Shown here: positions 50,005 through 59,134 of the stretch, one piece after another
Layout of the letters: each line of letters starts with the position of its first letter
Position numbering within the stretch: the stretch's first letter is position 1
From: Candidatus Leucobacter sulfamidivorax
Lineage (GTDB): Bacteria; Actinomycetota; Actinomycetes; Actinomycetales; Microbacteriaceae
Direction: 5' to 3'
Assembly: GCA_016771945.1 (NCBI GenBank)
Contig: QZLF01000003.1
Coordinates: 620,001-684,000, forward strand
Length of the DNA stretch: 64,000 bases
The notes under the pieces: model-generated
Databases searched by the model: none
What the model saw: only the letters and a program-made list of their open reading frames with translations
Told to the model about the DNA's origin: nothing
Program-made: the position numbers and the translations under genes

Positions 50005-51803
50005 CGGGCGAGCCGCAGCCTGCGCTCCACCTCGCGCCGACGACGACGCACGCGGCGCGGAAGGCGGCACTCGCACTGCAGGGCACGCGCTGGGAGGACG
50101 AGGCGCGGCGGCTGCAGCTGCGGTTGCAGGGCGGCGGGCCGACCCCGCCGGTGCTCGTGGTCGCGGGAGAGACCGGACGCGGCAAGAGCACCCTCGTGAA
50201 CGCGCTGCTCGGCCGGCCGGAGGCCTCCCCCACCGGCCGCGGCGGCGTCACCGCGCTGCCGATCGTCTTCGCACCGCCCGAGCCCGGGTCGTCGGCCGGA
50301 CCGGGCACGACGCGGCTGATCTTCGACGACGGCGGATCGCGCGAGATCCCCGCCGAGCGGCTCGCGGACTGGGCGTGCAGCGGCGGTGCGGCGCGGCACG
50401 ACGACGCGGCGGATCCGCCCCGATCCGTGCTCCGCGTCATCGACGACACCCCGCTTCCGGGCATCACCGTCATCGACACCCCGGGGGCGGGCGGGCACAA
50501 CCCGGTCTACGCGCGCGCGGCCATAGCGGCTGCGGGCGACGCGGGGGTCCTGCTCGTGGTCACCGACGCCGGCGGGCGCCTCACCGCACCGGCCCTCGGA
50601 TTCGTGAAGGAGTGCGCGCGGGGCGTCGACCACGCGATCGTCGCGATGAACGGCATCGACACGAACCGCTCGTGGCCGGTCATCGCGGAGGAGAACCGCG
50701 AGCTGCTCGCGCAGGCCCTGCCCGGGATCGACGCGGAGGTCGTCGGCGTCTCGGCGCTGCGCGGGACCGCCGCGCTGAGCGAGCCCGACGAAGGCCGCCG
50801 CGGTCGCCTCTGGGACGCCAGCGGCGTGCCGGAGCTGCTCTCACGGATCGCCGACGCCTTCGCACGTGGGCACGCCCGGCGCGCGAAGCGGGCGCTCGGG
50901 GAGTTCGACGTCATGCTCGCCGCCGCCCACCGCGAGGCCCAGGACGAGCTCGAGGCGCTCTCGCCGGAGGAGCCCGCGGGCCCCTCGCCGAAGGAGCGGC
51001 TGAAGCGATTCGGCGAGGCGAAGGCCGAGGCCGAGAAGGGCTTCACCCGGGAGGCCCAGGATCTCTGGGACGAGCTCACCGAGCGACTGCAGCGCGTGCA
51101 GTTCGCGCTCACCAATCAGTGGGTCGACCGACTCGGGCAGGCGCCCCTGCTCGGCCTCAGGGAGGAGGAGCGACTGCAGATGCTCGGCCAGTTCAAGGCC
51201 GAACTCGAGTTCGAGGGCTACGGGATCCTCACCGCAGCCGCGGAGGGCGCCGTCGACATGACGGTCCGGCTCTTCGCCGGGCCGGGCCTCGTGTGCCCGC
51301 CGAGCCTCACCGACACCCTCTCGCAGGTGCCGGCGCTGTTCACCTTCGAGCTGCAGCCGCAGGGCGCGCTCTCGAGCGCGGCCAAGGGCAAGGGCCTGAT
51401 GCGGGGCGGCATGTACGGCATGATGGTCGGCCGCATGCTGGGGCCCTACGGGCTGCTCGCCGGCGGCGTCACCGGATTGCTGGGCGGCGCGACACTGATC
51501 CGGCGATTCGAGACGCCGAAGCTCATGCGCGAGGAGATCACCCGCGCGCTGCAGGAGTGCTTCATGCACCTGCGCCAGCAGCTGAACGCGCTGCTCAAGC
51601 GCCTGCGCTACCAGACGCTCGACGAGTTCCGCGACGGCTGCGACGCCGAGGCGCAGCGCCTTCGCGCCCTCAACGAGCAGGCCAGTCGGGAGGCGGCGGA
51701 GCGCGGTCGTGCGACGGCCGCGGCGAAATCGTCGATGTCGGATCTGCACACCGCCAGGCAGCTGCTGCGCGACGAGGCGCAGCGCCTCGCGCGCGAGGTC
51801 TGA
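50001..51803 (+). CDS. dynamin-family GTPase
   Basis: This 600-residue protein has G1 GETGRGKS (residues 56-63), G3 DTPG (159-162) and an N-x-x-D G4 at NGID (217-220), where Lys is replaced by Gly. A long helical middle (about 290-410, EAKAEAEKGFTREAQDLWDEL) leads to a Gly-rich hydrophobic segment (464-500) like the membrane-inserting paddle of IniA/BDLP, then a second helical tip. The layout is that of bacterial dynamin-like membrane remodelling proteins. It is coupled to the acidic gene before it. Confidence 0.85.
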   Translation: MTGEPQPALHLAPTTTHAARKAALALQGTRWEDEARRLQLRLQGGGPTPPVLVVAGETGRGKSTLVNALLGRPEASPTGRGGVTALPIVFAPPEPGSSAGPGTTRLIFDDGGSREIPAERLADWACSGGAARHDDAADPPRSVLRVIDDTPLPGITVIDTPGAGGHNPVYARAAIAAAGDAGVLLVVTDAGGRLTAPALGFVKECARGVDHAIVAMNGIDTNRSWPVIAEENRELLAQALPGIDAEVVGVSALRGTAALSEPDEGRRGRLWDASGVPELLSRIADAFARGHARRAKRALGEFDVMLAAAHREAQDELEALSPEEPAGPSPKERLKRFGEAKAEAEKGFTREAQDLWDELTERLQRVQFALTNQWVDRLGQAPLLGLREEERLQMLGQFKAELEFEGYGILTAAAEGAVDMTVRLFAGPGLVCPPSLTDTLSQVPALFTFELQPQGALSSAAKGKGLMRGGMYGMMVGRMLGPYGLLAGGVTGLLGGATLIRRFETPKLMREEITRALQECFMHLRQQLNALLKRLRYQTLDEFRDGCDAEAQRLRALNEQASREAAERGRATAAAKSSMSDLHTARQLLRDEAQRLAREV

Positions 51804-51845
51804 GGCGAGGCCGGAGCCGCCGATCCGAGAAAATCTCCGATTCAC

Positions 51846-51872
51846 GGGAACTTTCAGGGCCCTTCGGGCATC
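51846..51872 (+). promoter_or_regulatory. predicted ECF-sigma promoter 2
   Basis: GGGAAC (51846-51851), exactly 16 bases, then GCATC (51868-51872), 71 bases before the ATG at 51944. It matches promoters 1 and 3 in both boxes and in spacing. Confidence 0.7.
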
Positions 51873-51943
51873 TACTCTTCCGAACACACCGAGAGCGGCC
51901 CCCGGGCCGGCGACCGACCACCGCACAGAAACCGGAGCAGATC

Positions 51944-53323
51944 ATGAGCGACTTCCCCGACGTCGATTTCAACACCGACGACTTCAACGCCGACTTCGAA
52001 GACTTCACCGCCGACCCCTCGCAGACCCCCGTCGCCGTGCCGCCGGACTTCGAGTCGGGCAGCGGCACCACCGAGGTGCTCACCTTCAATCTCGGCGGCA
52101 ACCTGATCGAGCTCTCGACCCACGAGTGGGGTCAGCTGAGCGACGGCTCGAGCTACGCGATCGTCGATGTCGACGAGAACGGACGGGCCGACAGCATGGT
52201 GCTCGACACGGACGGCGACGGCATCGTCGACTCGGCGATCGTGCGGCTCGAGGACGGGTCCTTCCTGCTCGGGATCGACGGCGATGGCAACGGCAGCTTC
52301 GAGAGCGAGCTCCCCCTCAGCGAGGCCGAGCTGCAGGCGGCGGCCCCCGACGCCTACGACATCATGGTCGCCCACGATGTCGAGCTCATCCCCGGCGAGG
52401 CGGATCCGGGAGCCGATCCCGGGGTCGACCCCGCCGCGGATCCCGGCGTCGTCTACCCCGAGGTCGACGAGGGGCGGATCATCGGCGATCCCTTCGCCTA
52501 CGGCGACGACTGGTTCTACCAGTCCTTCGACGGCTCATGCCTGCCCGCCGCGCTCGCGCAGATCTACAGCGAGTACATGGGCGTCCAGGTGGGCGACGAG
52601 GCCTTCGTGCAGATCGCGAACGAGCTCGGGGCGTGGATCGTGGACAGCGAGGGCGGGCCCGGGATCGCTCCCGGCAGCGCCGCCGAGATGCTGAACGCGG
52701 CGGGGATCCCGGCCGAGTACTTGACCGACCAGACCATCAACGATCTGGCCGGCTACCTCTCCGCGCCGCCGCACGCGGTCATGGTCGCGGTCGACGCCGA
52801 CGTCTACTGGAGCGGTGAGCCCGCCGACGGCATCAACCACGCCGTGCTGCTCACCGGCATCGACCCCGTGAACGGCGTCGTCTACCTGAGCGACACCGGC
52901 ACCCCCGACGGCAACATGATCGAGGTCGACATCGAGGCCTTCCTCGAGGCCTGGGGCGTCGGCGGCAACCAGCTCGTCGTGACCGAGCTGTCGGTGGCGG
53001 AGTTCCAGGACGCCCAGTTCGCGGACCCCGCGGTCGAGCCGATGCCGGCGGACGCCCTTCCGAGCGACGCGGCACCCGACTTCGAGGCCGCACCGCCCGT
53101 CGATCCGGCTCTCGATCCGGCAGGAGCCATGGCCGGATCGGACACCGCTCCCCTGCGCGGCGAGGGGACGGTCCCGGAGCTGAACCTCGAGGGCGCGACG
53201 CTGACCTCCCAGGGCCCGATCGGCCAGGCCACCGACTGGGTGCGGACCCACCCCTGGGTCCTGGTCCCGGTCGTCATCGGCGCCGGCGCCGTCATCGCCG
53301 GTGCCCTGCAGAAGCGCGGCTGA
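51944..53323 (+). CDS. C39-like cysteine peptidase with calcium-type loops and C-terminal membrane anchor
   Basis: This 459-residue protein starts with an Asp/Phe-rich segment (FNTDDFNADFEDF). Three EF-hand-like Asp loops follow at about residues 75, 88 and 112 (DVDENGRAD, DTDGDGIVD, DGDGNGSFE), then a C39-like papain fold with GSCLPAALAQI (Cys199), GINHAVLLTGID (His299) and LSDTG (Asp317). A C-terminal helix (about 438-455) is followed by QKRG. There is no signal peptide, so it is probably a tail-anchored protein with a cytosolic peptidase. An outer orientation cannot be excluded. Confidence 0.75.
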   Translation: MSDFPDVDFNTDDFNADFEDFTADPSQTPVAVPPDFESGSGTTEVLTFNLGGNLIELSTHEWGQLSDGSSYAIVDVDENGRADSMVLDTDGDGIVDSAIVRLEDGSFLLGIDGDGNGSFESELPLSEAELQAAAPDAYDIMVAHDVELIPGEADPGADPGVDPAADPGVVYPEVDEGRIIGDPFAYGDDWFYQSFDGSCLPAALAQIYSEYMGVQVGDEAFVQIANELGAWIVDSEGGPGIAPGSAAEMLNAAGIPAEYLTDQTINDLAGYLSAPPHAVMVAVDADVYWSGEPADGINHAVLLTGIDPVNGVVYLSDTGTPDGNMIEVDIEAFLEAWGVGGNQLVVTELSVAEFQDAQFADPAVEPMPADALPSDAAPDFEAAPPVDPALDPAGAMAGSDTAPLRGEGTVPELNLEGATLTSQGPIGQATDWVRTHPWVLVPVVIGAGAVIAGALQKRG

Positions 53324-53324
53324 G

Positions 53325-53894
53325 ATGAGCCCCGAGACGGTCCTGCTCATCGCCCTGGCCGGCGTGCTGCTCATCGCAGCCGCCGGCCTCGGCGCGGTCG
53401 CGGCGCGCAGCAGCAGGCGCATCCGGACGCTCGAGGAGCACGTCGCCGAGTGGCGGTCGACCGCGAACCGGTTGAACGCCGAGCTGCAGCGCCTGCGCGA
53501 GCAGGGCGCCGCCGCGGCCCCCGTCCCGGTCCCCGATCCCGCGGCGAGCACCGCGATCCCCGGCGCGGAGAGCGCCGGCACGGCGGCTGCCGGGACTCCC
53601 CGCGCAGTGATCGACGAGCTCGTCCACCTCGCCGACCTCGCCAGCGGGTCGGCGCTCGAGGTGCAGGCCCGGCGCGCACTCGTCGCAGCGGGGCTCGAGG
53701 AGAGCTCGCCGGTACCCGGCGACGCCTTCGACCCCGTGCGGCACACGGCGGCGAATCTGGAGCCCTCGGATCGCTTCGATCCGGGCACGGTGCTCCGCGT
53801 CGAACGCCCGGGCTGGCGCCTCGGCGGTACGCTGATTCGCACCGCGGATGTCACCGTCACCGCCGCGCCGGAGCCCGAGGAGGTGCAGCCATGA
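53325..53894 (+). CDS. membrane-anchored GrpE-like nucleotide exchange factor
   Basis: This 189-residue protein has an N-terminal membrane helix (residues 4-26), then a coiled-coil region (RTLEEHVAEWRSTANRLNAELQRLRE), a Pro/Ala-rich linker and a C-terminal GrpE beta-domain-like end (GTVLRVERPGWRLGG, then RTADVTV). GrpE opens the nucleotide cleft of Hsp70. The next gene encodes a membrane-anchored Hsp70, so this would be its dedicated exchange factor. It overlaps that gene by ATGA. Confidence 0.72.
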   Translation: MSPETVLLIALAGVLLIAAAGLGAVAARSSRRIRTLEEHVAEWRSTANRLNAELQRLREQGAAAAPVPVPDPAASTAIPGAESAGTAAAGTPRAVIDELVHLADLASGSALEVQARRALVAAGLEESSPVPGDAFDPVRHTAANLEPSDRFDPGTVLRVERPGWRLGGTLIRTADVTVTAAPEPEEVQP

Positions 53895-56033
53895 GCTGGG
53901 AGCTCGCCGTCGACTTCGGCACCTCGAACACCACCGCCGCGATCCTGCGCGACGGGCAGGTCTCGGTATTGCGGCTCGAGAGCGGCGGATCGATGCCCTC
54001 GGCGGTCGCGCTCGTCGGCGGAGAGTTCCGCATCGGCACCCACGCGCTCAACGCCCGGCGCGCGGTGCCCGACGCGTTCGAGGGCACCCCGAAGCTGCTC
54101 GTCGGCGGAGGCACGACCGTGCTCGACGGCGACGTGTACCCCGCGCAGCGCATCGTGAGCGCCGTGCTCGCACGGGTGCGGGCCGTGGCGAGCGAGCGAG
54201 CCGGCCATGAGGAGCCCAGCCGCATCGTACTCACCCATCCGATCGCCTGGACTCCGCAGCAGCTCGACGAACTCGCCGCCGCCGCGGTGGAGGCGGGGTT
54301 CTCGCGCGAGCGCATGGTCATGATCCCCGAGCCGATCGCCGCGGCCTACGGCCTCGCCGATTCGGGGCTGCGGCTCGGCGACCGGGTCGCGATCGTCGAC
54401 TGGGGCGGCGGCACCTGCGACGTCGCCGTGCTCGAGCGCTCGCCCGGACAGCCCGACGCTCCCTTCATCGTCACCTGCTGGGCGGGCGACGGCGCCCTCG
54501 GCGGCAACGATCTCGACAATCGGCTGTTCCGGCTCGTGCTCTCCCGCCTCCTCGAGGCCGGCGAGCAGGCCATCGTGGAGCGCCTCGGCACGGCCCAGGG
54601 CCTCGGGGCGCGGCTCACGCTCATGGAGGACGTGCGCCGGGCGAAGGAGGAGCTGTCGTGGCACGAGACCGCGCAGGTGCTCGTCGCGACGGGCGACGAC
54701 GAGGCGACGCTCACCATCACCCGTCAGGACTACGAACAGGTGATCGCCGACGAGATCGCGCGAGTGCTCGGCACGCTCGAAGAGGGTCTCGGCTCCCCGG
54801 GCTCGACGGGCCTCTCGCAGGTGATCCTCACCGGCGGATCATCGCTCACCCCTGCGCTCGCGCGCGCGATCGAGGAGCGGATCGGCGTGCCGCCGGTGCA
54901 CTCGGGCGATCCGAAGCTCATCGTGGCCGAAGGCGCGCTGCGCGTCCCCCGGGAGTTCATCGCCGCCAAGCCGGCCGCCGCAGAGGCCCGGCCGCAGGAT
55001 CCGCCCGCCGAGACGTCCGCACCGGCGCCCGACGCCGCGGAGTCCGCGGTCCCCATCGTGCACCCGAGCCTTCCGCAGCAGCCGCTGCCGCCGGTCCCAT
55101 CCGCGGCGCAGCCGCCGGCACCGCAACCGCCGGCACCGCAACCGCCCGCACCGCAGCCGCCGGAGCCGCGGGCTCCCGAGCCGATGGCCACCGGACCCCA
55201 GCCGCCCGCGCCGCAGCAGCAGTCATTCGTCGCGCCGGCCTGGCAGCCGGCGCAGCCCGTGCCCCAGGCCACCGCACCGGTGCCGCAGTACCTGCCCGTG
55301 GCTCCCCCGATACCCCAGCCCGGCCCGCCCGGCGCGAAGCGAGGCAAGGGCGGCGCCACGGCGCTCATCGTGATCGGCTCGGTCGTCGGCGGTATCCTGG
55401 TCATCGTGCTGCTGGTGGTACTCCTCGGCGTTCTCGGCTCTCTCGGGCAGTCGGGCGGCGGAAGCACGGGAGGCAGCGGGGACACCGACGGCGGCGGCAC
55501 CGGCGGCGGGGACACGACGGAGTCGGTGCTCTGCTGGAACGGCACCTCCGCGAGCCGCGCCTCCGCATGTCCGAGCTTCACCGGACCGTTTAGCGCTGGA
55601 GTGGGCGTTCGAGGACATCCAGGCCGAACCGGTGACCTGCGAGACGAACATGAACGGCGACGCCGAGGAGCGGCTCTGCGGCTTCGACGCCTATCCGGAG
55701 GCCACGATCTTCGTCTTCGACACCTCCACCCCCGAGGGGCGGGACGACCTCGCGCGACTGAGCGGCCTCACCATCGACGGCACGGAGTCCGTCACTCTGG
55801 ACAACGGCGACACGGTCGGCACGGTCACCTATACGAGCACCTCGACCGACGGTGTGCAGCGCGAACTGATCACCGTCTTCGAGTACACCGATCTGCCCAT
55901 CGCCATCTGGATCCAGGTCGCCTCCGACACCGCGCTCACCGCGGATCAGATGGCCGACCAGGTCGCGGCCTGGGAGGCGACGTACCTGCGGTACCAGGAG
56001 GACATCGACCGAGCGGCCCCACTCGTACCATGA
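53891..56033 (+). CDS. transmembrane Hsp70-family ATPase (reading frame shifted near 55589)
   Basis: The gene encodes an Hsp70/actin-fold ATPase domain (VDFGTSNTT, VAIVDWGGGTCDVAVL, VILTGGSSLTPA), no classical substrate domain, a Pro/Gln-rich linker (about 370-480), a membrane helix (about 488-516) and an outside domain. After residue 566 the frame is broken: skipping one T at 55589 restores TGPLALEWAFED and continues to TGA at 56033, overlapping the next ATG. The corrected protein is 713 residues. Without correction the frame runs on into the next gene. Probably a sensor or chaperone spanning the membrane. Confidence 0.75.
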
Positions 56034-58420
56034 CCCATTCGCCCTGGCGCGTCGCCATCGACCTGCGCTCCCCGATCGCCGTCGCGGTCGGGGAGCGCGG
56101 CGGCGCGCGCGTCCCGGGCGAGCGACGTGCGCGCACGGTCCTCCGCGCCGAGCGGGGAGGACCGCAGAACGAGGCCGAACTCGTCCGGCAGCTGGTGCTG
56201 CGGCTCGCGGAGGTCGACGGGATCCGTCCCGCGGGACAGGAGCAGGCGCTGCGGCCCGACGAGCTGCTGCTCGTGCACCCACCGGGAGGCGACGACGCGT
56301 CGATCGCGGAGCTGCTCCGCCTCGCGGAGGGCCTGCACGCGCGGCGCGTGCGCGCGGTGCCCGGTCACATCGCGGTCGCCCACCACTGCGCCCACGCCGA
56401 TCCGCCCCCGATCGGGAACGGCGTCGCAGTCGTCGAGTTCGGCGCCGCGTCCTGCGGCGTGGACGGGCTGCGACGCGAGGCCGACGGCTCCTTCGCCCCG
56501 CTCCCGCACCGCGACATGCCGGGGCTCGGCAGCGACGCCCTCGACCGACTCGTGCTCGATTGGGCCGAGCGGCAGCTGGGCGAGCGCGGCGAGACGGAAC
56601 TGCTCGGCCTGCTCGTCGATCCCACGGCGGAGGCCTTCGCCCAGCGGATCGCGCGACGCGCCGGGGAGGCCAGGGAGGCCCTCGGCGAGATGCCCGTGGC
56701 CACCATCCTGGTGGACTCGGACCGCCGGAGGGTCGCGCTGGAGATCACCCGCTCCGAGTTCGAGGAGCTCGCCGAGGCGGCGCTCGCGCCGGTGGCCGAG
56801 GCGCTCCGGATCGCGGCGGCCGAGACGCCCGGGGGCCTCGCGGCCGTCCACCTGTCGGGTGCCGGCGCCCGGCTGCCCGTGCTGGCGGCGGTGATCCAGC
56901 GCAGCACCGGCCTGCTGCCCGCGGTCGTCGAGCGCCCGGACGCCGCCGCGGCCACCGGGGCGCTGCTCGTCCCCCGCGCCGAGCCGGATGCGGCGGATGA
57001 GCCGCCGCCGGACCTGCCGACCGCCCGCGGGCCCCGGGACGAGACGGCCCGCAGGGTCTCCGAGGAGATCCTGCACCTGACCGCTGCCGTCGAGGCACTG
57101 CTCGGGGACGCGGCGACGCCGCTCGCCTCGGAACTGCGCGAGAGGGCGGAGCGGGTGCCGCGGGTCGCCGTCGTCGGCCGGGTCAAGGCGGGCAAATCGA
57201 CGCTCGTGAACGCCGTCATCGGCCGCCGCGCCGCGCCGACCGACGACCGCGAATGCACCCTCATCGTGACCCGGTACCAGTACGGCGCGCCCGAACGCTG
57301 CGAGGTGCTGCTGCGCACCGGCGAATCGCGCTCGCTGCCTCTCGAGAACGGCGGCCTCCCCGCCGACCTCGGTGCCGAGCCGGGCGAGATCGAGCACGCG
57401 ACCGTCCATCTCAGCTGCGACGCGCTGCGCGATTTCACGCTGATCGACACCCCGGGCCTCGCGTCCACCACCGAGCAGACCCGCGAGACGGCGCGGCGCT
57501 ACCTCTTCGGCGAGCGCCAGGCCGAGAACGCCGACGCCATCGTCTACGTCTTCCGCCACGCCCAGTTCGCCGACGACTCCGCCGCGCTGCGAGCGCTCGC
57601 GATCTCGAACGGCGCCATCGGCGTGCTCTCCTTCGCCGACGTGCACACGAGCCCGTGGGGGGAGGACGATCCGCTCGAGCACGCCGCGGCCGACGCGGCC
57701 GCGATCGCCGCCGCGACCCCCGAGCTCGCGACCGTGATCCCGCTCGCGGGCAGGCTCGCGGAGGCCGCGACCGCCGGCCTGATCCGAGAGTCGGACGCAT
57801 CGGCGCTCGCGTCCTACACCGCGGTCGACACCCTCGACCTCGAACTCGGCGCCGTGGACGACGCCGAAGGGCTCGAGCGCCTGAGCAGCCTGCTCGGCGA
57901 GTACGGGCTGCGCCACGGCAGGGCCGTCGCCGGCGACGGCGCGGCGTCCCTGCGGCAGTGGGCGCGATCCGCCTCGGGCATCGACGACCTCGCACGGGAG
58001 CTCGCGGCGCGCTCGATCGGCCGCTACCACCACCTCATCGCGCACTCGAGCCTGCGCCGCCTCGAGGCGCTCGCCCGAGAGCTCGCCCGCATGGATGCGC
58101 TCGGCGTCGTGCAGCAGGCCCGCCAGCAGCCCCACATGCACGGGGTCGTCGAGCTGGAGGCGATGATCCGCCTCGCCGAGGCCGTTCCCCAGCACCCCCT
58201 GCTCGACGAGCTCGCGCTGCAGCTCGACGCCCGCAACGACGGCGAACGCGTACGCGCACCGGCGGGAAGCGACGCCGCGGAGATCCGCAGTCGCGCCCTC
58301 GCCGCGGCAGGGCGAGCCCGGACCCGCGCCTCCGTCTCGATCGACCCTCGGGAGGAGTTCGCCCTGCGCACCCTCATCCGCTCGTACGCGCTCATCGCCG
58401 ACCGCAGCGCAGCCTCCTGA
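56030..58420 (+). CDS. fusion of degenerate Hsp70-like domain and dynamin-like GTPase
   Basis: This 796-residue protein has an N-terminal actin/Hsp70-like region (about 1-325, RVAIDLRSPIAVAV to VHLSGAGARLPVLAA). In it the phosphate-binding loops are poorly kept, so ATPase activity is doubtful. It continues into a GTPase with P-loop GRVKAGKST (about 379-387), DTPG (about 471) and a helical C-terminal part. ATG 56030 lies in an ATGA overlap with the transmembrane Hsp70 gene. It may couple the Hsp70 partner to membrane-acting GTPases. I know of no close described protein. Confidence 0.75.
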   Translation: MTHSPWRVAIDLRSPIAVAVGERGGARVPGERRARTVLRAERGGPQNEAELVRQLVLRLAEVDGIRPAGQEQALRPDELLLVHPPGGDDASIAELLRLAEGLHARRVRAVPGHIAVAHHCAHADPPPIGNGVAVVEFGAASCGVDGLRREADGSFAPLPHRDMPGLGSDALDRLVLDWAERQLGERGETELLGLLVDPTAEAFAQRIARRAGEAREALGEMPVATILVDSDRRRVALEITRSEFEELAEAALAPVAEALRIAAAETPGGLAAVHLSGAGARLPVLAAVIQRSTGLLPAVVERPDAAAATGALLVPRAEPDAADEPPPDLPTARGPRDETARRVSEEILHLTAAVEALLGDAATPLASELRERAERVPRVAVVGRVKAGKSTLVNAVIGRRAAPTDDRECTLIVTRYQYGAPERCEVLLRTGESRSLPLENGGLPADLGAEPGEIEHATVHLSCDALRDFTLIDTPGLASTTEQTRETARRYLFGERQAENADAIVYVFRHAQFADDSAALRALAISNGAIGVLSFADVHTSPWGEDDPLEHAAADAAAIAAATPELATVIPLAGRLAEAATAGLIRESDASALASYTAVDTLDLELGAVDDAEGLERLSSLLGEYGLRHGRAVAGDGAASLRQWARSASGIDDLARELAARSIGRYHHLIAHSSLRRLEALARELARMDALGVVQQARQQPHMHGVVELEAMIRLAEAVPQHPLLDELALQLDARNDGERVRAPAGSDAAEIRSRALAAAGRARTRASVSIDPREEFALRTLIRSYALIADRSAAS

Positions 58421-58514
58421 CGGCCCGCGGCAGTCTGTCCAATACCTCTCCGACAGGGCTATCATTGGCTGCACCGAACGCGCGCATTGGTGCGCCTCCC
58501 GAGAGGGCGACGAC

Positions 58515-59036
58515 GTGGACACTCCCGCACCCGACCCGGCTCCCGTGAAGGCCCGGCTCGATGACCGTGCGTTCCGCGAGCTCGTCGAGCCGCACCGGGC
58601 CCGGCTCTGGGGCGTCTGCCTGGCGGTCACCGGCAACCCCTCCGACGCCGAGGACGCCCTGCAGGAGTGCCTGATCGCGGCCTGGCGGTCACTCCCCGGC
58701 TTCCGCGGCGACTCGAGCTTCTCGACCTGGATCTACCGCATCGCGGTCAACGCCTCGCGCGCGCTGCTGCGTCGTCGACGAGAGCTCGCGGAGGAGCTCG
58801 GCGAGTACGCCGACCCGCGGCACGGCTTCGACGAGCGGATCGCCGTGCGCGACCGGGTGCAGCGCGCGCTGGCGCAGCTCAGCGAGGATCGCCGGGTCGC
58901 GCTCGTGCTGCGCGAATACGGCGAGCTCAGCTACAACGAGATCGCCGAGCAGCAGGGGATCCCGGTGCAGACCGTGAAGTCGCGCATCAGCCGCGCCCGA
59001 GACGACATGCGCCGCATCCTGAGCGAAGAGATGTAG
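58515..59036 (+). CDS. ECF-family RNA polymerase sigma factor
   Basis: This 173-residue protein has sigma region 2 (DAEDALQECLIAAWRSLPGFRG, then FSTWIYRIAVNASRALLRRRR) and region 4 (LREYGELSYNEIAEQQGIPVQTVKSRISRAR). GTG 58515 follows GAGAGGG at eight bases. No anti-sigma gene is adjacent, which is unusual for this class. Its own upstream lacks the GGGAAC box; TATCAT near 58460 may be a housekeeping -10 element. It is placed between two of its predicted target units, so it likely drives the surrounding genes. Confidence 0.92.
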   Translation: MDTPAPDPAPVKARLDDRAFRELVEPHRARLWGVCLAVTGNPSDAEDALQECLIAAWRSLPGFRGDSSFSTWIYRIAVNASRALLRRRRELAEELGEYADPRHGFDERIAVRDRVQRALAQLSEDRRVALVLREYGELSYNEIAEQQGIPVQTVKSRISRARDDMRRILSEEM

Positions 59037-59051
59037 GACGTCGCCTCCTCG

Positions 59052-59078
59052 GGGAACATTTCGGCGGATCCGCGCATC
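59052..59078 (+). promoter_or_regulatory. predicted ECF-sigma promoter 3
   Basis: GGGAAC (59052-59057), exactly 16 bases, then GCATC (59074-59078) with GAATA next, 56 bases before the ATG at 59135. The match to promoters 1 and 2 in boxes and spacing supports one shared sigma factor. Confidence 0.7.
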
Positions 59079-59134
59079 GAATAGGTATCGAGGTTCGGAC
59101 GGACCGGACCTCCATACCGGAAAGGGTGAGGATC

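Noticed and set aside
53450-58420. A single 1656-codon open frame covering the Hsp70 and the fusion GTPase genes.
   Set aside because: It starts in the wrong frame inside the GrpE-like gene and passes through a garbled stretch after 55589. Two genes with an ATGA junction at 56030-56033 explain the sequence better.
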